A stretch of 8,150 nucleotides of DNA from JBJHAX01 sp050480705. Lineage in GTDB: Bacteria > Actinomycetota > Nitriliruptoria > Nitriliruptorales > Nitriliruptoraceae. Positions 1 through 5,168 of the stretch are shown here, piece after piece (the stretch's first letter is position 1; every line of letters starts with the position of its first letter). The DNA lies in assembly GCA_050480705.1 (NCBI GenBank), contig JBJHAX010000073.1:1-8150 (forward strand), written 5' to 3'. The notes beneath the pieces were generated by a model. It saw only the letters and a list, made by a program, of their open reading frames with translations, ran no database searches and had not been told where the DNA came from. A program made the position numbers and the translations under genes.

Positions 1-66
1 CAGTTGCTCACCCACGCCGACGACAACGACTCCAGTTGGGTCCGTTGGCTCCCGAAGAACGCTTGA
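1..66 (+). CDS. C-terminal tail of an unidentified protein (partial, 5' end outside window)
   Basis: Frame 1 is open from the window edge to a TGA at 64-66 and gives 21 residues ending in SSWVRWLPKNA. Eighteen of the 21 codons end in G or C, matching the bias of the clear genes further on. A strong hairpin begins 20 bases after the stop, as expected for a gene end. The peptide is too short to identify a family and I assign no function. The competing frame 3 reading through this region has a composition typical of a shadow frame. Confidence 0.4.
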   Translation, partial: QLLTHADDNDSSWVRWLPKNA

Positions 67-86
67 GCCACCGATCGCGATGGGGT

Positions 87-116
87 GCCGGTCGGTTGCC
101 TGCAACCGATACCGGC
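87..116. terminator. Strong hairpin, probable terminator of the upstream partial gene
   Basis: GCCGGT (87-92) pairs with ACCGGC (111-116), and CGGTTGC (93-99) pairs with GCAACCG (102-108), with a two-base bulge (AT, 109-110) and a very tight loop. The core TCGGTTGC-CT-GCAACCGA is a perfect palindrome. It lies just after the stop at 66. There is no T-tract, which is common for actinobacterial terminators. An operator role for the palindrome is an alternative. Confidence 0.45.
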
Positions 117-373
117 GGCTTGGCCCAGGCGCGTAGGAGAGGTCCCTCGCCTTGGCTCCACCCATCCGGAAGCTGTGATGATGGGCCCGTGCCGTGGCTG
201 GGCAGGTCGCTCATAGTGACCCGAACTCGTGCGGTTGGCACGAGCGGCTCGGGAGTACGTAGCGCTCGGGCGCGTTCCTGATTGCGACAGGCACGTCAAG
301 TAGCTGGGGTGAAACGACCTGCGAGCCGCATCGCGCCGGAGCTGTCCCGCCACGACTGGTGTGCTGCGGCGGT
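117..373. other. Gene-free stretch upstream of the ArsR operon
   Basis: No reading frame here has convincing codon use or family resemblance; the 81-codon frame at 36-281 is rich in Arg, Ser and Gly, like a shadow. The one structure seen is a perfect 7-bp inverted repeat, CTCGTGC (226-232) and GCACGAG (238-244), with a five-base loop. It could be a weak bidirectional terminator or a binding site. Confidence 0.4.
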
Positions 374-395
374 CTTGACCAAAAAGATTGTCAAG
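374..395 (+). promoter_or_regulatory. Perfect inverted repeat CTTGAC-N10-GTCAAG, candidate ArsR autorepression operator
   Basis: CTTGAC (374-379) and GTCAAG (390-395) are exact reverse complements separated by ten A/T-rich bases. The centres of the half sites are 16 bp apart, a spacing compatible with a dimeric winged-helix repressor. The repeat covers the -35 box and most of the spacer of the promoter for the downstream ArsR-type gene, so binding would block RNA polymerase. The sequence and position are direct observations. That this ArsR protein binds it is inferred from the common autoregulation of the family. Confidence 0.55.
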
Positions 396-404
396 TTCTA
401 TTCT
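375..404 (+). promoter_or_regulatory. Promoter of the ArsR-SRPBCC operon, probably giving a leaderless mRNA
   Basis: A -35 box TTGACC (375-380) is followed after 18 bases by a -10 box TATTCT (399-404). The first-gene ATG is at 412, only seven bases after the -10 box, so transcription would begin at or next to the start codon. No Shine-Dalgarno sequence precedes the ATG, in keeping with the leaderless transcripts common in actinobacteria. Confidence 0.6.
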
Positions 405-411
405 TGTGTTC

Positions 412-987
412 ATGGACGACATGCGAGTACTCGCTGACCCAGCCGCAGTGGAGATGGCGCTCGATCCCATCCGAGCGTCGATCCTTGAGGCGTTGGCCGA
501 ACCGGGATCGGCGGCCACGGTCGCAGCGGCGGTCGGGTCGACCCGTCAGAAGGTGAACTATCACCTGAAGGCGTTGGAGACCCATGGGCTGGTCGAGCTG
601 GCCGAAGAACGTGTGTGGGGCGGCATCACCGAACGACTCATGCGTCGTACGGCACGCCATCTCGTTGTTGCTCCCGACGTGTTGCCGAGCACTCCCATCG
701 ATCCGAACGAGGTCGCCGATCGCCTCTCGGCTGCGTATCTGATCGCTGTGAATGCTCGGAGCGTGTCCGAGGTAGGGGCAATCGCCGGCGCCGCGGAGCC
801 GGAAGCGCGTCTGCCGACCTTGACCGTCGACACGGTGATCGGGTTCAGGTCGGCTGAAGATCGTGCTGCGTTCGCTGCTGACCTGCAGTCCGCCCTCGCC
901 GCGCTGGTCGCCCGATACCACCACGACGACGGACGACCACATCGTCTGACCGTTTCGTCCTATCCCCGACCCAAGGAGCGCTCGTGA
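412..987 (+). CDS. ArsR-family winged-helix transcriptional regulator
   Basis: This 191-residue protein has an N-terminal winged helix-turn-helix. Residues 15-30 (MALDPIRASILEALAE) are the usual ArsR first-helix signature, residues 34-41 form the positioning helix, and residues 43-56 (STRQKVNYHLKALE) are a recognition helix of the ArsR/HTH_20 type. A wing follows at about 60-80. I see no clustered Cys/His metal site. The C-terminal half (about 90-185) is not a known ligand domain to me, although it has the length seen in ArsR regulators paired with SRPBCC genes. I chose ATG 412 because the -10 box ends at 404; an upstream in-frame TTG at 388 lies inside the promoter. The gene overlaps the next by four bases (GTGA), so the two are co-translated. 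It probably represses its own operon through the inverted repeat at 374-395. The ligand is unknown. Confidence 0.88.
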   Translation: MDDMRVLADPAAVEMALDPIRASILEALAEPGSAATVAAAVGSTRQKVNYHLKALETHGLVELAEERVWGGITERLMRRTARHLVVAPDVLPSTPIDPNEVADRLSAAYLIAVNARSVSEVGAIAGAAEPEARLPTLTVDTVIGFRSAEDRAAFAADLQSALAALVARYHHDDGRPHRLTVSSYPRPKERS

Positions 988-1487
988 CTGATCCCGACCA
1001 GCCCAATAGTGCCGAATATCGGATGGAGCGCACCTTCGAGGTGGCCGCGACACCGGAACAGGTGTGGGAGGCGATTGCAACGGCCGATGGGATCTCGGCC
1101 TGGATGGTCCCGGCGCGACTGGACCCGCAGATCGGAGGTGAGGTGTCGTTCGATCACGGGGGATTCCGGTCGACTGGTTGCGTCACCGCCTACACGCCGA
1201 ACCAACGGTTCGCATACGAGGAGCCTTGGCCGATGACCGAGGCGATGCGCGGCTGGGTGGCCACCGTCGTCGGCCACGAGATCACTGACCATGACCTCTC
1301 CTTGGTCACCCCGATCGCTACAGAGTTCCTGGTCGAAGCGGCGTCCGGCGGCAGCTGTGTGATCCGCGTCGTCGCAAGTGCTTACGGAAGCGGAGCGGAT
1401 TGGGAGAAGGAGTTCTTCGACGAAATGGCCGCCGGCTGGATCGCAATGCTCGACAACCTCATCGCACATCTCCACGAGGCGACGTAG
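984..1487 (+). CDS. SRPBCC / AHSA1-family (Bet v1-fold) protein
   Basis: This 167-residue protein starts at GTG 984, overlapping the previous stop as GTGA, with an AAGGAG ribosome site at 973-978 five bases ahead. Residues 13-45 (MERTFEVAATPEQVWEAIAT, then a GISAWMVPA stretch) match the opening strand and helix of the AHSA1/polyketide-cyclase-like SRPBCC family. GGEVSF (51-56), the W-containing middle strands and the long C-terminal amphipathic helix (about 138-165, GWIAMLDNLIAHL) complete the helix-grip fold. Such proteins bind hydrophobic ligands in a cavity. In genomes they are frequently paired with ArsR regulators, and some pairs have been linked to stress or xenobiotic response. No catalytic residues can be named here. 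Being in the regulator's own operon, it is the likely regulated output. It is probably cytosolic, with no signal peptide or membrane segment. Confidence 0.88.
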   Translation: MTDPDQPNSAEYRMERTFEVAATPEQVWEAIATADGISAWMVPARLDPQIGGEVSFDHGGFRSTGCVTAYTPNQRFAYEEPWPMTEAMRGWVATVVGHEITDHDLSLVTPIATEFLVEAASGGSCVIRVVASAYGSGADWEKEFFDEMAAGWIAMLDNLIAHLHEAT

Positions 1488-1807
1488 CAACGGAACGCGG
1501 GCCTCGCTGACCACGTCGAGTCGCCCGTGGCTCCCACGAAGGTCTCAACGGCAGCTTCGACACCCTCGCGACCGAGAACTTGACGCTGCCGACAAGCTCG
1601 CGTCCGGCCGGGCTCCGATGACGGCAGGGACTTGACCGGGAACCGCCCAACGACTCCGACGTCACCGCATCCACCGAGGATGGAACCCGACGCCCACCGC
1701 CCCAACACGAACTGAGTGGGCAGTCCACTCACACGAGCACAGACCGACCTGTTGAAGCGGGCGCGCGTTGGAGACATCGCCGCCCGTACCGCGGCGAAGG
1801 AGATGCA
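1488..1807. other. About 320 bp without a convincing gene
   Basis: Short frames cross this stretch, but none has a start with a ribosome site, family resemblance or consistent third-position bias. A TTGACC at 1632-1637 resembles a -35 box but has no acceptable -10 box 16-19 bases downstream. The main structure is the palindrome at 1713-1731. The final bases hold the ribosome binding site for the next gene (AAGGAG, 1797-1802). The promoter of that gene presumably lies here, but I cannot place it. Confidence 0.5.
1713..1731. repeat. Perfect 7-bp inverted repeat TGAGTGG-N5-CCACTCA
   Basis: TGAGTGG (1713-1719) and CCACTCA (1725-1731) are exact reverse complements around GCAGT. It lies 77 bases before the start of the dihydrofolate-reductase-like gene and 226 bases after the SRPBCC stop. 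It is closer to the downstream gene and short for a terminator, so an operator for that gene is the more likely reading. Confidence 0.35.
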
Positions 1808-2368
1808 ATGGCCAAGCTCATCTACTCGATGATCACCTCGCTCGACGGCTACGCCGAGGCGGCAGAGGGCGATCTCGGCACGGGACCGGCGGAGGATGAG
1901 GAGGTGTTTCGCTTCATCGGTGACGTCTTCCGCCACGTCGGCACGTTCCTCTACGGCCGACGGATGTACGAGACGATGGTCTTCTGGGAGACCGCGCACA
2001 CCTTGCCCGATGTGCCGGCGCACATGCTGGAGTACGCGCGCGACTGGCAGGCTGCGGACAAGTTCGTCTACTCCACGACACTGGAGTCGGTGTCGAGCGC
2101 GAGAACGACCATCGAGCGGGCCTTCGATCCCGATGCGGTACGCCGGCTCAAGGCTGAGGCTGATCACGACCTCACCGTCGACGGTCCGAACCTCGCCGCG
2201 CAGGCGATCGCGGCCGGCCTGGTGGACGAGTACCACCTGTTCATCACCACGACCGTGGTCGGCGGCGGCAAACGGTTCTTCCCGGATGGGGTGCGCCTTG
2301 ATCTCGAGCTGGTCGAGGAGCGGGCGTTCGACAGCGGACTGATCTACGCGCGCTACAGGACCCGCTGA
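1808..2368 (+). CDS. Dihydrofolate reductase / RibD C-terminal-fold family protein
   Basis: This 186-residue protein begins at ATG 1808 with an AAGGAG site five bases upstream (1797-1802). It has the family signatures in order: MITSLDGY (8-15) on the first strand and substrate-side turn, LYGRRMYETM (48-57) for the nucleotide-binding helix region, DGPNLAAQAIAAGLVDEYHLFI (125-146) with the Gly-Pro turn, and a GGGKRFFP loop (152-159) before the last strands. This matches the dihydrofolate reductase family proteins (RibD_C fold) that are common in actinobacteria and usually about 180-200 residues long. Members use NAD(P)H in the known cases, but most have no assigned substrate, and this should not be read as the cell's folA or ribD. 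It stands alone with no coupled neighbour. No signal peptide or membrane segment is seen. Confidence 0.88.
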   Translation: MAKLIYSMITSLDGYAEAAEGDLGTGPAEDEEVFRFIGDVFRHVGTFLYGRRMYETMVFWETAHTLPDVPAHMLEYARDWQAADKFVYSTTLESVSSARTTIERAFDPDAVRRLKAEADHDLTVDGPNLAAQAIAAGLVDEYHLFITTTVVGGGKRFFPDGVRLDLELVEERAFDSGLIYARYRTR

Positions 2369-2487
2369 GCGACTACCGGACTGCCGCTGGCGGGGCCTCG
2401 CATCGGCGGAGTCACACAGGTCCAGTGGAACGCGGCAGGGCCGCCAGGCACCACAAGTCTTCAGCATCGGCACACCAGGAGAAGTCA

Positions 2488-2640
2488 GTGCACATCACGA
2501 CCTTCGCGGCATCCTCGACCGCCAGACTCGATCGGAAAGTCAACGAGTTCCTGGGGCGGCAGGACGTCGTCGTGCGGCAACTCCATGCGGCTATGTCGTT
2601 CGGGACCTACATGGTCGTAGTCGAGTACGACGACCGGTGA
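2488..2640 (+). CDS. Small hypothetical protein (50 residues), possibly Cse60-like
   Basis: GTG 2488 has an AGGAG site (2477-2481) with a six-base gap, and gives a 50-residue protein ending at TGA 2638-2640. A longer in-frame start at 2425 has no comparable ribosome site. The sequence shows a helix with LDRKVNEFLG (about 14-23), then two predicted strands ending in YMVVVEYDD. This helix-strand-strand pattern, in particular the VNEFL core and the closing hydrophobic strand with a Tyr, recalls small Cse60-type proteins (first described in Bacillus sporulation) and their many non-sporulating relatives. That resemblance is from memory and is weak. The protein is soluble with no secretion signal. 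It may share a transcript with the upstream gene (119-bp gap). No function is assigned. Confidence 0.55.
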   Translation: MHITTFAASSTARLDRKVNEFLGRQDVVVRQLHAAMSFGTYMVVVEYDDR

Positions 2641-2857
2641 TCGACTGAGCGCCCACACTAGAGCCCGTCGCATCCGACGACCCGAGGACCCCTGCCAACT
2701 ATGCGCGGTTCACACTATTCGCGTCGCCGGCGGACCCGCACACAACGGGGACTTCCGGGCGGATCCGGTGCTGAGGCCGGGAATGAGCAACCAACGACGA
2801 GCACGCGCCTTCGATGGCGGGTACCCCTAGCATCGGCGATGGACGTGAGGGGACCCG
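2641..2857. other. Intergenic region ahead of the nuclease-helicase operon
   Basis: These 217 bp hold no credible gene. The long overlapping frame that begins at 2701 is an Arg/Gly/Pro-rich shadow of the helicase gene. A TAGCAT at 2828-2833 could serve as a -10 box 25 bases before the start codon, but no -35 box is found at the right distance. The ribosome site GAGGGG (2847-2852) lies five bases before GTG 2858. Confidence 0.35.
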
Positions 2858-4783
2858 GTGGCGGAGCTCTATTGGGGAACGACCGGGGACTTCGTCGAGC
2901 AGGCAACCCAGAACACCATCGCTGCGGCGCTTCGGACGGCGTTCTTCAACGCCTACGGGTACAACCCCTCCCCTTCGGAAATGCGCTCGTGGAGCAACTC
3001 CCTCAAGGCGCTCGCGAATGCATTGCGCTACGGCGGCTTCCTCGACCACGGCATCTTCCTCGAGTTCCAGCTGCCACTGAGTTCGCTGCGCCTCGATGCG
3101 CTCATCACCGGGCACGACCACGACGGGCAACCGGGATCGGTCCTCGTCGAGCTCAAGCAGTGGGACCGTGTCGAGTTGTCGGACGTGCCCGACTGCGTGG
3201 GCGTCATGTATGGGGGCAAACTGCGCGACCAGCTCCACCCGTCGGCCCAGGCGAGGCAGTACCGCCTGTATCTCGAGGACACCCACACGGCGTTCCACGA
3301 CGGCCTCGTGGGACTCAGGGCGTGCTCGTTCCTGCACGACTTCATGCACGACGACGAATCGGAGTTCTACGACCGGCGTTACGCGAATCTGCTCGGCGCG
3401 ACCCCGTTGTTCGCGGGCGACCGGCTCGACGAACTGATCACGTTCCTCGACGACCGGCTCGGCGGTGGATCGGGACTCGCGGTGCTGCATACGGTCCGCG
3501 AGGGCCGATACCGCCCGCACCGCAAGCTGCTCGATCACACCGCCAAGATGATCCGCGACGAGCCGAGTTATGTCCTGCTCGACGAGCAGCAGGTGGTTCT
3601 GAAGTCGATCCTGGCCGCCGTCGACGAGGCGGTGTCCCTCGAGCGCGAAACGGTGTTCATCGTGCGTGGTGGACCGGGAACCGGCAAGTCAGTTCTGGCC
3701 CTCAACCTCGTCGCAGAGTTGTCCGCCGCCGGCTACGCCACCCATCACGCCACCGGGTCATCCGCCTTCACCCAGACCGTGCGCAAGCTGGTCGGGACCC
3801 GCGCCGCGAAGCAGTTCAACTACTTCAACACCTACCTCAACGCGGACGAGAACGAGCTCGACGTCCTCATCTGTGACGAGGCGCACCGGATCCGCCGTCA
3901 CTCGTGGAATCGCTGGACGAAACGCAACGCTGAGGACCCCGAACGTCCCCAGATCGACGAGTTGCTGTCCGTCGCACGCGTCGTCGTGTTCTTCATCGAC
4001 GACCTCCAGGCCGTGCGGTCGAACGAGATCGGCGACAGCGACTGGATCGAGAAGCTCGCAGCCGAACGCGGCGCAGACGTGCGCGACCACCACCTCGAGA
4101 TCCAGTTCCGTTGCGGCGGATCCGACGGTTTCGTCCGCTGGGTCGAGAACACGCTCGGTGTTCGACGCACCGCGAACGCGCTGTGGGCCGGTGAAGACAA
4201 TTTCGAGTTCGGCATCGTCGACTCGCCACAGGAACTCGACACGATCGTTCGCGCACGTGCCGACGAAGGGCACTCGGCGCGGCTCGTCGCCGGCTACTGC
4301 TGGCCGTGGTCGGACCCCACCGGCGATGGTCGCCTCGTCGACGACGTCACGATCGGCGACTGGTCGCGTCCATGGAACGCGCGCCCGGATGCCGGACGCC
4401 TCGCCCCAGGCATCCCGAAATCGCACCTGTGGGCCAGCGACGACGGAGGGATCGACCAGGTCGGCTGCATCTACACCGCGCAGGGCTTCGAGTTCGACTA
4501 CGTCGGCGTGATCGTCGGAAGCGATCTCGTCTACCGCCCGCGCGAGGGATGGGTCGGCCGCCGCGACGCCTCCCACGACAACGGACTCAAGCGCGGCGTC
4601 GATGACGAACAGTTCACCGCGTTGATCAAGAACACCTACAGGGTCCTGCTCTCGCGGGGTCTTCGCGGCTGTTACGTCTACTTCGTCGACGAGCCGACCC
4701 GCGACTTCGTCGAGAGCCGCATCGACCGCATCGCACTCGAGCTCGCGGCGGAGCGCGACGGCGCCTACGGCGACCCGTCGTGA
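2858..4783 (+). CDS. DUF2075 / Schlafen group 3-like DNA/RNA helicase with N-terminal PD-(D/E)XK nuclease signature
   Basis: This 641-residue protein starts at GTG 2858, preceded by GAGGGG (2847-2852). The N-terminal part (about 1-200) carries a restriction-nuclease-like pattern: E69 in FLEFQ, D80 in SLRLDAL, and E98-x-K100 in VELKQW. Q131 and Y135 follow in HPSAQARQYR, the Q-x3-Y arrangement of RecB/Cas4-type nucleases. The helicase core shows Walker A GGPGTGKS (271-278), Walker B LICDEAHR (337-344), FFIDDLQAV (378-386, motif III-like), LEIQFRCGGSDGFVRWV (413-429), IYTAQGFEFDYVGVIVG (538-554, motif V-like) and NTYRVLLSRGLRGCYVY (592-608, arginine-finger motif VI). All key residues are intact, so the enzyme should be active. 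It is predicted to be cytosolic. The DUF2075 core is known to be SF1-like and related to the C-terminal ATPase of long Schlafen proteins. A nuclease-helicase role in DNA/RNA processing or defence is inferred. It is coupled by a GTGA overlap to a dNTP-hydrolase-like gene. Confidence 0.9.
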   Translation: MAELYWGTTGDFVEQATQNTIAAALRTAFFNAYGYNPSPSEMRSWSNSLKALANALRYGGFLDHGIFLEFQLPLSSLRLDALITGHDHDGQPGSVLVELKQWDRVELSDVPDCVGVMYGGKLRDQLHPSAQARQYRLYLEDTHTAFHDGLVGLRACSFLHDFMHDDESEFYDRRYANLLGATPLFAGDRLDELITFLDDRLGGGSGLAVLHTVREGRYRPHRKLLDHTAKMIRDEPSYVLLDEQQVVLKSILAAVDEAVSLERETVFIVRGGPGTGKSVLALNLVAELSAAGYATHHATGSSAFTQTVRKLVGTRAAKQFNYFNTYLNADENELDVLICDEAHRIRRHSWNRWTKRNAEDPERPQIDELLSVARVVVFFIDDLQAVRSNEIGDSDWIEKLAAERGADVRDHHLEIQFRCGGSDGFVRWVENTLGVRRTANALWAGEDNFEFGIVDSPQELDTIVRARADEGHSARLVAGYCWPWSDPTGDGRLVDDVTIGDWSRPWNARPDAGRLAPGIPKSHLWASDDGGIDQVGCIYTAQGFEFDYVGVIVGSDLVYRPREGWVGRRDASHDNGLKRGVDDEQFTALIKNTYRVLLSRGLRGCYVYFVDEPTRDFVESRIDRIALELAAERDGAYGDPS

Positions 4784-5139
4784 ACGCGACCCCGCCATCC
4801 AGCGACCTCGAACTGCTGCGACAGCGGCTGCGCGCGTTCGCCGCAGCCCGCGACTGGGGCCGCTTCCACGACCCGAAGAACCTGTCGATGGCGCTGGCGG
4901 GCGAGGTCGGCGAACTCGTGGCGCTGTTGCAGTGGCACACTCCCGACGAGGCGTCACGGATCATGGATTCGGACGCCTCCGGGGACGTGCGTGACGAACT
5001 CGCCGACGTGTTGATCTACCTGGTGCGGCTGGCCGACGTCCTCGACGTCGATCTCGCGGGCGCAGCGAATGACAAGATCGACCGGAACGAGTCCCGGTTT
5101 CCTCTCGGCGAGGGCGGGGGCGACACACCGGGACGGTGA
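4780..5139 (+). CDS. MazG-fold nucleotide pyrophosphohydrolase, DCTPP1/RS21-C6-like
   Basis: This 119-residue, all-helical protein has the complete MazG-superfamily magnesium site: E42-x2-E45 in GEVGEL and E73-x2-D76 in DELADVLIYL. The flanking text FHDPKNLSMALAGEVGEL (29-46), the following LLQW, and KIDRNESRFP (99-108) closely follow the dCTP pyrophosphatase (DCTPP1 / RS21-C6) subfamily, which converts dNTPs, including modified dCTP, to the monophosphate and pyrophosphate. It is full length for that subfamily. The true substrate cannot be read from the sequence. GTG 4780 overlaps the helicase stop as GTGA and has no clear Shine-Dalgarno sequence of its own, so translation should depend on the upstream gene. 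The two proteins are therefore probably made together and may act in one pathway. The Gly/Asp-rich tail (110-119) is likely disordered. Confidence 0.9.
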   Translation: MNATPPSSDLELLRQRLRAFAAARDWGRFHDPKNLSMALAGEVGELVALLQWHTPDEASRIMDSDASGDVRDELADVLIYLVRLADVLDVDLAGAANDKIDRNESRFPLGEGGGDTPGR

Positions 5140-5168
5140 CGGATCGCCCGTGCGGTGACACGCCCGGT
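5127..5168. terminator. Weak stem-loop between convergent genes, possible bidirectional terminator
   Basis: ACCGGG (5127-5132) and CCCGGT (5163-5168) are exact reverse complements, with a smaller ACGG/CCGT stem (5139-5142 and 5148-5151) inside. The structure spans the short gap between the stop of the pyrophosphohydrolase gene (5137-5139) and the stop of the minus-strand gene (5168-5170), where both transcripts must end. There is no T-tract, and at this GC content such stems can occur by chance. Confidence 0.3.

Noticed and set aside
388..411. Alternative TTG start at 388 for the ArsR-type gene, adding eight residues
   Set aside because: TTG 388 lies upstream of the -10 box at 399-404 and inside the inverted repeat, so it would not be on the transcript from that promoter.
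1378..1635. Frame continuing past the SRPBCC gene into the gap, considered as a decayed gene
   Set aside because: It overlaps the SRPBCC gene in another frame, has no ribosome site and shows no family resemblance.
1382..2473. 363-codon minus-strand frame across the dihydrofolate-reductase-like gene and the upstream gap
   Set aside because: Composition of a mirror frame; the opposite strand has clear family motifs and a good ribosome site.
2425..2487. Longer start for the small protein at 2425
   Set aside because: No ribosome site at a suitable distance, and the extra residues are Arg/His-rich without pattern; GTG 2488 has AGGAG at the right distance.
2701..3876. 391-codon plus-strand frame overlapping the start of the helicase gene
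   Set aside because: It is Arg/Gly/Pro-rich with no motifs, while the overlapping frame has a complete set of helicase motifs.
3758..4957. 399-codon minus-strand frame antisense to the helicase and pyrophosphohydrolase genes
   Set aside because: Val/Asp/Arg-rich shadow with no recognisable domain, and it conflicts with two well-supported genes.
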